Below, in pieces: positions 27,771 to 40,800 of a DNA stretch of 64,000 nucleotides. The stretch's first letter is position 1. The number at the start of each line of letters is the position of its first letter. The translations under genes were made by a program, and so were the position numbers. Below the pieces are notes generated by a model, which worked only from the letters and a program-made list of their open reading frames with translations, made no database searches and was not told the DNA's origin. Source of the stretch: Ophiura sarsii. Its lineage: Eukaryota > Echinodermata > Ophiuroidea > Amphilepidida > Ophiuridae. The stretch lies in contig CM069441.1 of the NCBI GenBank assembly GCA_035610835.1, positions 158,068,996 to 158,132,995 of the forward strand, read 5' to 3'.

Positions 27771-28299
27771 AGCCATGTGTCCTACATTTTTAGTTATAAT
27801 CTCTAAGATGTTTAGACCAATTTTTGTGGGATACGCTGTATTCGGGATTATCCAAGACATCATCATTGCATGTGGCATGTTCACAACTATGAAAATGTGC
27901 CCACTATAGTTTTAATGGAAGTATAATTTCAAATCCTTTATATTTACAATATCTTATTATTCAGAACGGTCATTATAAAATATAAAAAATCCTTTTCTTG
28001 TTCTTAATACTGTCTTAACTATTCGTAAGAGGCAATATAAAAATATAAAATTCCTTTTCATGTTTTTAATATTTACAATGTTTTATGATCTATTTGGGTG
28101 CAGGCATTATCAAAAAAATAACATTCCTTTTTCATGTTCTTTAGCAATGTTTCATCATTCGGAACAGGCATCAAACATTATATAAAATTCCTGTTCATGT
28201 TTCTAATATTTACAGTGACTTTACTATTTGAAACATGTATTATCAAAAATAAAATCCCTTTTCAATTTCTTATTTACTCAGATCAGACATTATCAAAAG

Positions 28300-28950
28300 T
28301 ATAACATTATTATTATTATTATTAATCTGTACTTATATGGCGCTCTACAAAGAACACAGCGCCTTACAACAGGCAAAAATGATGCAAACACACAAACACA
28401 AACCCCTAACAATTATACAAATGGGTTTTCAACAAACGTTTGAAAACAGGCACAGACACTGCCTCCCTCAACTGAATTGGCAACTCATTCCAGAGCCGTG
28501 GAGCGGCAACAACAAACGAATGATCACCAGCTCTCTTTCTTGAGCGCGGAACCGAGAGCCCTGTGGTATCAGACAAGGAGCGAAGTCTGGGCCCATTCTC
28601 AACCATTAATGTGTCGCTAAACAAGGTAATAAGATCACACAGATAAGGTGGAGCGACATTCATCATACATTTGTACACATACAACATTATTTTGAAACAT
28701 ATACGGTCCTTGATTTGGAGCCAATGTAAGGAATGCAAGAGATCAGCAGAACACCTGTTCCGTCCACACGCAAAAACCAGCCGGGCTGCCTTATTCTGGA
28801 GACGTTGCAGCCGTTTGTGGTCAGCTTCGCGAGCGCCAAACAAAAGCGAATTGGCATAGTCTAAGCGGGACAGGACAAGTGCTCTAACGGCATGATGACA
28901 AGCTTCTTGGGTGATGAAACGGCGTATCCGCCACAAAATTACGAATATGA
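28300..28950 (-). mobile_element. L2/CR1-like LINE 3' fragment
   Basis: The minus strand encodes about 175 residues of the RT C-terminal region without a stop: CHHAVRALVLSRLDYANSLL, QNKAARLVF and APRLWNELPIQLREA. A 3' tail follows with GGCGCC...TATATAAG-like sequence and an ATT microsatellite at 28,304-28,325. It is 5'-truncated and closely related to the fragment at 26,690-27,770. Confidence 0.82.
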
Positions 28951-30006
28951 AAATTAACAGTACTTTTTTCATGTTCCTTAGCAATGTTTCATCTATTCAG
29001 AACACGCATCAAACATATATACAATTCCTGTTCATGTTTCTAATATTTACAGTGACTTTACTATTTGAAACATGTATTATCAAAAATAAAATCCCTTTTC
29101 AATTTAGTATCTACTTGGCGCGGAACAGGTATTATCAAAAGTATAACATGCTCTTTTTATGTTCTTAGCAATGTTTTATTTATTCGGAACAGGCATCAAA
29201 CTTATATAACATTCCTTTTTTCATGTTCTTAGCAATGTTTTATCTATTCGGAACAGGCATCAAACATATATAAAATTCCTTTTAATGTTTTTAATATTAT
29301 CGATGTCTCATATTCGGAACAGGCATTATCAAATGTATAACATGCTCTTTTTATGTTCTTAGCAATGTTTTATTTATTCGGAACAGGCATCAAACATATA
29401 TTAAATTCCTGTTCATGTTTCTAATATTTACAGTGACTTTACTATTTGAAACATGTATTATCAAAAATAAAATCCCTTTTCAATTTCTTATCTACTCTGA
29501 ACAGGCATAAAAAATATATAATTACATGAAATATAAAATATTATCAAGGTCTCATCCATTCGGAACAGGTATTATCAAAAATATAAAATTCCATTTTCTT
29601 AATATCTGCGGTATCTTATCTACTCGGGACAGCCATTATCAAAAGTATAACATTTTCTTTTTCATGCTCTTAACAATGTTTTGTCTATTCTGAAAATGGA
29701 ACCCAAAATATGTTAATGTTCTTAATATTTACAATGTGTATCTATTCGGCACCGGCGTTATCAAAATATAAAATTCCTTTGAATTTCATTCATCTACCGT
29801 GTGTCATTGCTATATACATAATTTGGAACAGGTATTAACAAAAATGTAAACAATTCCTTTTTCATATTTTTAATATTAGTTTACAATGTATTCCTTTGAA
29901 TTTTATTTGCTTAATAGTTGCTATTAGTGTCTTATCTAATTGAAAATGTAAACAATTCCTGTACATGTTTTTTGATATAATATATGTTCGGAACAGGCGT
30001 TATTAA

Positions 30007-30662
30007 GGGGGCTGTCAACCCTAAAACATGAAATTAATCAAGCGCTGCAACTTTTCAACCATTAATGTGATGTATATAAAAGTATACATTTTGGGAAAGG
30101 AAATGAGTCGGAGAATCCATTTCTGCTATTTAATTTCACTAAATATTCTGATTTTTGTAATTGTTGACAAAAAAATCACCTTTTTTGGCTCACAATTTGC
30201 TGCAAACGTAGCAAATTCAGTTTTTGCAGCACCAAAATCATCCAAAAACACTTCCTTATGAAGTACTTTTTTGTTTTGACATAAAAGTTTGACAAAAAGG
30301 GCAAAAAATATCATTTTTACGTTTTAGGAATTTAAAAGTTTGTTTTGCCTCTTTTGGTCAATAATTCAAAAGGTAAAAAATCCTTCCTATGTACGTAATT
30401 TTATTAAGATTACAATACACTTTAGAATGTCATATTTTGATAAACATATATTGTTTGTCATCTTTACAAAAACCTTAATTAGGTTAAGAGGAGGTTTTTT
30501 ATGATTGCCACAATGAGGTCACTTTTATAGCAATTTCAGGTTTATGGTCAGATTTATCGGAGCCTTCCCTTTAAGAAAATGTATACTTTTATATGGATTA
30601 TATGAATAATAACGAAGTAACGGCAGTTTTATCGAGGCTATTCCTGACACTTGACAGCCCCT
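30007..30662. mobile_element. TTAA-flanked short DNA transposon (656 bp)
   Basis: TTAA on both sides. The left end is GGGGGCTGTCAAC; the right end, reverse-complemented, is AGGGGCTGTCAAG. There is no long coding frame. TTAA target sites are typical of piggyBac and Kolobok families. It is inserted in the 65-bp satellite. Confidence 0.65.
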
Positions 30663-31360
30663 TTAAAAATATGGAAACCCATTCATGATCTTCAAACAGG
30701 CATTATTGGAAATATAAAGTTTCTTTAAATTTCATTTCTTAATATTTACGGTGTCTTATCCATTTGTAACACGCATTATCAAAATATACCATTCCTTTCA
30801 TGTTTATCTATTCGGAACAGGCGTTATCAAATATTCGAAACAGGCATTATCAAAAATTCCTTTGAATTTCATTTGCTTAATATCTATATTTGGAACTGGG
30901 ATTATCAAAAATGTAAACAAATCCTGATCATGTTTTTGATATGGTGGTATCATATTTTTTCCGGACAGGTGTTATTAAAAATTTAGAATCTAGTCATGAT
31001 CTTTATAATTAGTTCACAGTATTATCTATTTGGAACAGACATTATTGAAAATTGAAAATATAAAATTCTTTTCATTCATAATATCTACAGTCTTATGGAA
31101 CAGGAAAATCGAAATATAACTTTCCTTTTCATGGTTTTAATATTTATGTCTTATATATTCGGAACAGGCGTTATAAAGTTACCGATTATAATTCCTATTT
31201 ATGGTCTCTATATTTTGAAAAATAGTATCTATATAAAGATAAGAAAAGAGTATCTATACAAAGATAGAATTTCAACAAGAATGACCTTTTAAAAAATTCA
31301 TCCAGACCAAATAGTAGCATTCCATTAGGGTCGTGAGAGTTTTACTTTTACCACAATCAG

Positions 31361-31380
31361 ACCTGAGACTTGTCTCAGGT
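31361..31380. repeat. Perfect 9-bp-stem palindrome
   Basis: ACCTGAGAC, two bases, GTCTCAGGT, in the 3' flank of the right-hand gene. Probably incidental. Confidence 0.5.
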
Positions 31381-31632
31381 TCAGACGAAGGTTTAGATGT
31401 CATGCATGGGCGTTTCAATTACCATCATTTTCAACGTGTATCGGTGAGAACTTGAAGTTCTGATATCCATTTGTTGACATATAGATCTGAAAATAGAAGA
31501 TAATTGAGAATAATTGTTCAAGGTCAGCAACTGAGAGAATTTAACGAGTACGTTGAAAAGCAAATAAAATAGGTAAAAAAGGAAAACCGTCTCTTAATGG
31601 ATTTTTTTATAAATAAAATGATATGCATACCT

Positions 31633-31638
31633 TTTATT
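31633..31638 (-). promoter_or_regulatory. Candidate polyadenylation signal AATAAA
   Basis: AATAAA on the minus strand about 75 bases after the stop codon of the right-hand Tie-like gene. Position and orientation fit a short 3' UTR; no transcript evidence. Confidence 0.45.
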
Positions 31639-31711
31639 ACAATAGAATACATTAATTGAGAATTTGTATGTTTTATACATTGACATGTTGTATTCTTATG
31701 GGATAAACTTT

Positions 31712-31859
31712 TTAACTATCGAAATCAATTTGTCTCTTCAACCAGTCGTTTCCTACCGTGTCAGATTCTGCTGACATATTTGTCAGCAAATTGGCAACCT
31801 CGCTGAAAGACGGCCTGTCCAATGCCTTTTCCTGCCAGCATTTTAGCATCATCTCATAA
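31712..31859 (-). CDS. Kinase exon 8: C-lobe end, short tail and stop
   Basis: Terminal exon of 148 bp encoding [18 protein letters not shown] and a short tail ending in [11 protein letters not shown] before a TAG stop. The acceptor is TTTCTTACAG. The open frame extends further 5', but phase-matching to exon 7 (DDI|YEMM) shows that the upstream part is intron. Confidence 0.93.
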
Positions 31860-34800
31860 CTGTAAGAAATATATTCACAACTGTTATCATCCATGGATAT
31901 TATTGTAGATAATTGATTATACACGGGCATAACAACCATCCCGTCATATACACCTGGCACATAAAGTCCCTGACCAGGTGCTTTGAGGTTCGCTAATTCA
32001 AAATATATAATCGGTACAAAAAATCTGAGATAAACATTAAATGAGCAAATTTCTTTTCCGCAGTTTGATACCTCATTCAACACAATCGAATGGATACTTC
32101 TAAAGTTATGGCGATTTCAATGACCGCGCATGCAACAGAAAAGTTGCACTAGGTATAGGAATCATTGATTTGTGTGTGATTACTGTCATAACTGTGTGCT
32201 ATCTGAACGAGACAGATGAATGGGTGTGGAGTGATAACCGCAATGTGCGGGACAAAGGGTGTATCTGGCTGTGAAGAATACAAGTCTTAGCTGATTAGCT
32301 GTGAGTTTTTTCAGTGCGTAATCACACACAAATCAATGATTTCCTATACCTAGTGCAACTTTTCTGTTGCATGCGCGGTCATTGAAATCGCCATAACTTT
32401 AAAAGTATCCATTCGATTTTGTTGAATGAGGTATCAAACTGCGGAGAAGAAATTTGCTCATTCAATGTATATCTCATATTTTTGGTACCGATTATCTATT
32501 TTGAATTAGCTAACCTCAAAGCACCTGATCAGGGACTTTATGTGCTAGGTGTACATGAAGTGAACCATTTGATCGCATAGCTACGAAAAATACACGGGTA
32601 TCAACAATAGTAGCATCCGCAGTATACGGTATAATACGTAATAGTTGTGAGATAGGCTTTTACGACGGGTATTCATAATATAAGTTAAAAGTTTAACGGG
32701 TTCGCCGTCGGACAAGTTTTAATCTGTCAAGCTTTCGTCAGGATTAGCTCTGACTTCTTCAGGACCAAATTATTATAATATTAAACAAAACATAGAGATT
32801 GCCACTTCTCTTGTTATCATCATTTGGACTGCCCCTTGCCCGATGAGATGATTTGAGAGTAGGTGCCCTTTCCTACTTGTGAAAGAATTGGTGGCTCTGA
32901 AAAGAGCCGTTCAGATGGATTGCCGCTTCCACTGAACACGTAGGTTGCCACTGACCTACTATATATAAATTTGGTTCTAATAGAACCTACAAAGGACTGC
33001 CCCTTGACCAATGGAAATAACGTAGAGACTGCCCCTTGTCTACTACAGACTACAAAAGTCTAATGCACAGTAGTGCGGTCACTGATCTGTAAAGATCGTT
33101 TGACGCTGTTACGAACGTGAGCAGGGTATATAATGGTTCATTGCGGACCTGGCTGAAAAAATGTATGCTCCTCAACAAGTGCGAAATCTAGTCTGAATTG
33201 ACGTTTTGTTGTACAAAGAGGGCTGTTTTTTTCTGAATCCTTACAAGTATAATTCATACATGTAATACAATTGTAAACATGTACAAATCACAGCATTAAC
33301 GGGCCAACAGATGCATTTACATGAGTACGAGTGCACTAAATGACAAGACGTTTAATAGCTGATGGCAATTAGCACTTACATATCATCCTGGCAGTTTTCG
33401 GGTTTTGACATCCGGTATCCTTCCGCCAATTTATACGATAATTGTCTTGTTTCAACTTCTGGATATGGTGTGCCACCTGTTGAACATGTTATGATTTATT
33501 CTTAGTAATGAATCTTACACAATTATAGACAATTTGTTATCATTGGCAACCCATTAGTCATGCTGCACGTCCTATGTCAATACAGGGCCGGATTTACCTT
33601 TTTGGAGGCCCCCAACTCCCTGTGAAGAACCATGTTCCCTCAAGTTGTTAGAGAGCGAGAATAATAGGAGATACCAGTGGTGTATCCAGAATGTGGAAGT
33701 AGGGTTCCCCGAAAATTGCTCATTTGATGACAAAAACACGGCAACTAAACTGATCAAATGCAAATATGCTATACACCAATTTGGCCATATTGAGGTACAA
33801 GCTTTAACAATTTTACTGCGCTTTCCTACATTTGACCAGTGTTAAGTGTTGATATCTTATTTTGTTCTGAATTTGGGCCCAAAAAAAAACTGGGGCCCTT
33901 GGCCCGGGCCCATCTGGACCAATGGTAAGTCCGGCTCTGCCTAAAGTATATGCCTTGGTCCATGATGTCCATGGTATATCCATGCCCATCTCAACGACAT
34001 CCTCATTAGACGGACGCTCTCGCCAGCGCCTGGTTGTAATTATAGTATCAACCGACCTGATCATCTAATAATAGGCCCATCCAAGCTGTTCTAATCAGCA
34101 GCCCATAATCCCCGAAATTATGTTACCAAGCTGTTTCCAGAGGTTACCCCGCCATCTCTGACTCTATGAAGTGTGTCGATAATAACGCGAACACACGAAA
34201 CTGTCAATCGTGAGTAAAATGTTATTGGTTTTGAAAAATGATATTCTTAATAATAGTTTACATGTTATTATTTATAATTTACCGAAAGTGGCAATCTCCC
34301 AGAGCACAATTCCGAAAGACCACCTGTAGAAAAACAATACAAACCACAGCAAACTGTTATGGTATGAGATTCAAGTTGGAAAGAATTTCGGGAACAATTT
34401 CTTCTAGAGTGCGAAAGCGTTGAGGACTAATTTATTTAGTGTTTCCAATGGGGAATAGAGTGGTCAGTTAATATGATGACTTGCCCATAGTTGGGGTGGG
34501 TACTTAACAGTGTTAACAGAAAATGAATAGTTGACCAAATAACAGAGCTTTAAAACGACTTTATCCAGTAAACGTTACACAGTACGTGCATTATTATTAA
34601 AACTCTTAATGGGGTGGGTTTTTTAGTTGGTATATCAGAGTAGGCCAAAAACATGTATATGGTATCAATCAAGTATTATTGAAATTATTATTATTGAAAG
34701 TACGTTCGGCTTGAGGGCGTGCTATTTAGTGACGCACTGCCGTCAATTTTTACATGATATTTCAATAGTGGGCGGTCTGTGGAATGGGGACTTTCAATAG

Positions 34801-37800
34801 AGGGCGGGCTTGGGAACGGGACTACGTTTCCAACGGAACGGCCTCCCGTCAAAATAATGTTCAAGATTGTGAAAAATCCTATTTTGCAGATTTTCAACCA
34901 TAAGATAAGTCTCTTATCTCTGAGATAATCAGTGTTAAAGAAACCATCACTATATAATACTACAATGCTTATTTTTATTGTAAAAATTACCACACTTGCC
35001 CTAAAATATCATTGAAATGATGTAACTCGCCTAGAAAATGGTAGTCTCATCGCAGTATATAGACTCAAAAAGGTGTAATGTTGACGTGTATTGCGAGATA
35101 TTGGGCTCAAATGTTCAAGGAGGAGATAAACCATCGGAATAACTTCAGCGAGGAATTCTAGGCTGCCCTCACTTTGGTAAGATGTTAATTTGTATGCAAA
35201 TATTTAAGGTTGAAAAGCAAAAATGCAATGATTGCACAACTTGACGGGTACACGTTACCACGGTGACGCACACCCGTCTTATTCTAGCGCCCTCAAGAGA
35301 AACGGGCTCCCGTTCCGGAGCTGACTGCTAGTACCAATTAATGTTTTAACTGACTATATCAAATTAAAAAATATATAATGAGTAGGTCTATAACCAAACC
35401 AAGAGTAGTATAGTTTGGTATGTAGGACTACCCGAGCGGTAGGTTTCAGGAGCAGAGGCTAGTTAGTACCAATGAATATATTATCACTTTCCATATTAGA
35501 TTTACAAAGATCTGATGAGTATAACCTAACCAAGTCCAAGTATATTTGTGTTCAAAGGTGTTCATGGAATATAAGTTATGACAAGCACTTACACATCACT
35601 TTTAGTAGTATAAACCTTGCTGTCAAGGGATTCCGGAGACAGCCATCTTGTTGGAACACGTTGCTAAAATTTAAAAAACAAAAACATGTTCAACATAAGT
35701 TACACAAAATAAAATACACACGTATATTACATTATGTTAATCTGGGTTCGGTTAAATAATGTCTCGCACGGTACAGGATGTCCCAGTAGAGTTCTCGTGG
35801 CTTATACATTAAAAGAGGACAAGTTTGAATTCAAAATAATTCAATAATTCAATTATAAGTGTCTATCAAAATGGTTTTAGTTTGTTATGCGAATTGTTTA
35901 AACAGAGACATAAATGGTATCAAAACTTCTTGTACACCCTGTATCTCTTGTAATGAATTTTAACGATTACGATTAACACTGTTTACAGGCGGCCCGACCG
36001 ACAGGGTCTTATTTGTTTTGTTGAAATTAAATATATGCAGTAGTGGCTGTCAACCCGGGTTGACGATCGTGTGTCGCAGCTCTGTTAATAATATTATGTG
36101 CACAGATCATAGTAGTATTGCTTTATTTCGTAATAATAATAAGCATTAAAATCATGTCCTGTCCAATTCAATTCTAGTGGTTGAGCTACATGCCTTGCAA
36201 TGCAAAAATCCATGGTTCGATTCCCACTAGGACCACTTTCTCAACTGATTTTATCCTTTTGTAAAAGTTGGGGTAAGGAAAGTGTGTAGTTCCTACCTAG
36301 TCAACCAAGGGTTGACAGTCATGTCCACTACTGCGCATATAAATTTGAAATGGTTTTTTTCCTCCAAAAATCATTGAAATTCACCTAAACTTTAACCTAG
36401 TGACATTCTAATACCTCACCCCTCTGACCCCCTCCTCCGAGGGCTGTGCATAGATATGAAAACACAATGAACATATCAAGAAATGTACAATAGGCGATTT
36501 GTAAAGCTTACGAGACTTTATTGATGGGCTTATTTTATAAAATGAATCCGGATGATATACATACCGACGACGTCTGGACATAAATATCTTCACTACGAGA
36601 CATGCCAAAGTCTGCTACCTTTGCTGTCAGACCGTTTCCGACTAGTACATTCCTTGCGGCCAAATCACGATGAATGATCTATTCAGTAAAAAACCAATTA
36701 TGAAATACTGAATTATTGTGCAGGCATTTGTATTTAAAAAGGCACACCCATAACCATGTATATCATACGCAGGATTCTTAATACAATGGTTGTGAGTTCT
36801 ATCCCGCCTCCGGGTCCCGCCTACGGCCAGTATGTCTGTATTCTTGGGCAAGGTACTTAGTCTCAATTGCCTCGTCGAACCAAGCGAGATTGGGAAGCTG
36901 TTAGGGGTTATTACAAATTGTACGTGCTGATACGTGCGCCGTATCGGCTGCCAGGTGGAGGTAAATGAAGCGAAGTGATTGTGACGATTTCCTAATGGCA
37001 GCAAAAAAACCCGTGGTTCGGAAGTCCCGTCCGTATAGTCCCGTGCATCGGAAGAGCAATACCCGAAAACGTTAAAAAAAAGTTACAGACTCGTTCGTAA
37101 AGAGTAGGGATAATCCCGGTCTGTATCTGTTCACACATCTAACGAACACCAATGGAAATCTAATACGAGGCTTATTGGGTTATCCAGGGTCGTTAGACCC
37201 AAATAAATAATAAATTAATAAATCATTTTGTCTCTTCTAACTATCTTTTCAAAAGTTTTAAAGCAGGTTCCTCTTCGAATACGAGCGAAAAAATATAAGA
37301 GAGCATATCGTATATTTACTCTTCAATTGAAGGGTAGTAGACAAACATGTCGCTCCTTAGCATGCTGCCACACTAAAGCTTAATCTCACTTATCATATCT
37401 TAACCCACAGCTCGACAAACGAGACAATCCCTCCGCTATATCTATGGCAAACTTACACCACAGCTCGACAAATGAGACATTGCCTCCGCTATTACATATG
37501 GCAAACTTACACCACAGCTCTACAAATGAGACATTCCCTCCGCTATATATATGGCAAACTTACCCCAGGGCTCGACAAATGAGACATTCCCTCCGCTGTA
37601 TCTATGGCAAACTTACCCCAGGGCTCGACAAGCGAGACATTCCCTCCGCTATCTATGGCAACGTGACAGCACAGCTCTACAAATGAGACATTCCCTCCGC
37701 TATCTATATATGGCAAACTTACCCCAGGGCTCGACAAGCGAGACATTCCCTCCGCTATATATATGGCAAACTGACACCACAGCTCGACAAATGAGACATT

Positions 37801-40800
37801 CCCTCCGCTATTATCTATGTTAATGAACCCCACAGCACCCTCCGCTATATTTATGCAAACCAACCCCACAGTTCAACAATTGAGACATTCCCTCTGCTAT
37901 ATATTGTATATGGCAAACTTTAACATGCTTAACCCGCAGCTCGCTAAGTGAGCCATTCCCTCCGTTATATCTATCGCAACCTTACCCACAGCTTGACAAA
38001 TGAGACATTACCTCCGCTATATCTTTTGCAAACTTACCCCGCAGCTTGCTAAGTGAGCCATTCCCTGAGATATATCGATGGCAAACTTAAGAAGCTGATC
38101 TGGGCTCAACTCTGAAACGGGATTCCCTGCAATCTTCAGCTGTTGGGCATTCTTTCTACTCTTTCGCAAGAATTTGCGAAGATCTCCGAACGGCACGAAC
38201 TCAATTATTACATAAAATGTGTCTGAAATGAGCATTTTGATGAAATATAATTACACATTGGTTTGTGCAAAACTATCAGAAGTGCACAATGCGTAATTTG
38301 GCTTTATTTTGCGTCAGTTTCCCCAATTCAGCCATGTAAACAAGAAATATTTATTTTTCCTTATACATTTGTTAGTTACATTATCATGAATGTGGATAAT
38401 GTGCTATTTCATAATCCTCGGAAAAAGACATTTACACCTGTCATGCCTGTCTAACAACTCTGTTGTTGACATTTTAAAGAAAGTTTCATATTATTATAGC
38501 ATGTGGATTTATTTAGGATATTATTTTATTATATTGTATGTGACTTCAAAACCAATATAAGATGATATTGAAACATTCACAGTGCTGTATATTACAGATT
38601 ACCTTCATGGTCACAAGATCCTAAGATGTTGACAACGTTTCGATGATAGCCGACGTTCACCATGATATCAAACTCTTTCTTGAATAGAATTCCTTCTGAT
38701 TCAGGTGCACCATCTGTAATAAATATTAGTTCAAAATGTCTCTTAGTTTTCCCTTAATTTTTATATCATATACACACATTGAAATATAATTCCTGTCCAT
38801 ATTCAGGCATGGTAATAGCAATACAAACAACAACAACTATTCACAGTTTCTATACAAATGTAAAAATTAGGTAAAACGTTTGAAGCGGAATTTGTACAAT
38901 TTCGATGGGTTCTTGATCTGATGTCTTCCGCGGGTATTCTATAATATAAGGCCTTCTTAACTAACGTGTCGCATGATTAGAAACAAAAACTCTTTGAAGA
39001 TCTGATTCCACGATATTATAGTGCTAATCAAATTGTCATATTCTTTACAGCTATATAACATGTATAAACTTACACAAATAGGAACCATTTACCATAGGGT
39101 CATAAATCCGGTTGTTTGTACATTTTGCAGTTTCTGTACACTTTTTAAGGATTTCATTAGCTACATGTTGATACCCGTGTCCAAACCAGATATCGGACTA
39201 CACGATCAATCAACGATTTACACACACAAAAACTGGACGTCTTCTTTTCAAGCTGAGTTGATTTACTTTATTGCTATAATAATATGTAGGCCTAACTAGG
39301 AAAAATGTAACTGTATTCACTCACCTTTGAGGGTCTTTATAGCTGCTTTCACCCATTTCTCTTTGATCAAAACCCGTCCCAACTGAACTGTACCAAAGTT
39401 TCCTTTTCCAAGTATCTTTCCCGCGAGATCCAAGTCTTCCCAGGCTACTTCATATTTTGATGACGTCACATCTTCATACTCCATGTCATCGAGTTCAATG
39501 TCTTCATATTCCTCGTTGTCATGATGATAGGGGTTTGTCTGGAATATGCAATACAGGTCATTTAGAGAATAAATTATAGTTTGAAGCTGTTTTACTATTG
39601 ATCTCATAATGTATAGGCTGCACACAGATACGATACAGCCTAAACATTATGAGACCAACTACATGTATATCGTTTAACCAACATACGGTATAGGATCACA
39701 CAGATATTACCGTTGCATATTTAATTTTCATGATTATGGAGGACGGAAAATATTCAGTAAACTAGTGCAGGTTACAAACGATTCGAGGCTCATTCCCAGG
39801 GGCTCAATAGTGTACGAAAATATCGGTACTTCCCAAAACCAACTTGAATACCTCTTTCATGTCTTTGCCTGTAGTAGTTTCCAATGCTCCATCTTCTGTC
39901 AAGGACGGTTGGCGCCCTCTTCTTTTAAGATAGACAATCATAAGCAGACCAATGATAATGAATATGATGGCGATGGTGATACCAACAGATATGCCAATAG
40001 TTGCGCCAGTGCTGAATGTCGCTGAAGGTTCTGTGATTAATGAAATGATATTATTATAGGGGTCAAATTTGGCTAGTCATAAGGTTCGCTAGTCATAAGG
40101 GTCAGTGGTCATAAGGTTCGCTAGTCATAAGAGTCGCTAGTCATGAGTCGTTAATTTAAAAAAAGTTCGTTATTCATTATGAAAATTAATGTTCGCTAGC
40201 CATAATGTGAAATTTGGTCCGCACGTCAAACCATAACACTAATCGTAAAAGCGTAGCCGTAATCTAACCCTAACCCTGTCCCCCTAACCGTAGCCTAGTT
40301 ATGACTAGCGTTTTAAAATTACGACTAGCGACCCCTTTTTAATTATTATGACTAACCACCCTTTGTGTGTATTATGTTTAGCGAACCTTTTCCGGGACAT
40401 TTTTATATATTTATGACTGGCGGACGTTTACTTTAGTAATTATGCCCGATGACCCTATTTATTTGACTAGCGAGCCCTCTGATACGTTTATGACTGGCGC
40501 GCTGGTGGCACAGGAAAATACACATATTGACTAGCACGCCCTTATGACTTATGAACCTTATGACTAGCGATCCTAATGACTAGCGGGTGCACCTATTTGG
40601 GGCTTGATATATATACAAATTACATACACATCCTTGATCATGTTGATCAGGCCTTGGTATAAAATATGAAGTCAAGCTAGCTTCGAGCTTTGAAAAGCTC
40701 ACTTAGTTTATCCAAAGTAGCATTATAAGCAATTTTAAATGACGATCAGTTAGAACTTGCAATCCAGGTTAAAACGCCCATAAACAACAGTGATTCCAAA

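Larger units (their letters stand above)
27905..31160 (+). repeat. Degenerate tandem satellite, about 65 bp
   Basis: Repeated motif ATTCGGAACAGGCATTATCA followed by AAATATAAAATTCC and TTTCATGTTCTTAATAT. Spacings near 64-66 bp are seen at 29,182, 29,246, 29,312 and 29,376. It is interrupted by a LINE fragment (28,300-28,950) and a TTAA-flanked element (30,007-30,662). Divergence between units is high, so it is old. Confidence 0.85.

Noticed and set aside
31860..32083. Extension of the last kinase exon upstream of 31,859
   Set aside because: An acceptor (TTTCTTACAG) and phase-matching to the previous exon place the exon start at 31,859. The extension overlaps a foldback arm and has no kinase similarity.
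33813..34064. Minus-strand frame with a [11 protein letters not shown] segment as a gene
   Set aside because: It starts in unique sequence and runs into a hAT-like terminal region. No recognised domain, and not needed by the kinase splice chain.
36165..36265. A functional tRNA gene
   Set aside because: A and B boxes are present, but the acceptor and T stems do not pair well, and the downstream sequence looks like a SINE body.
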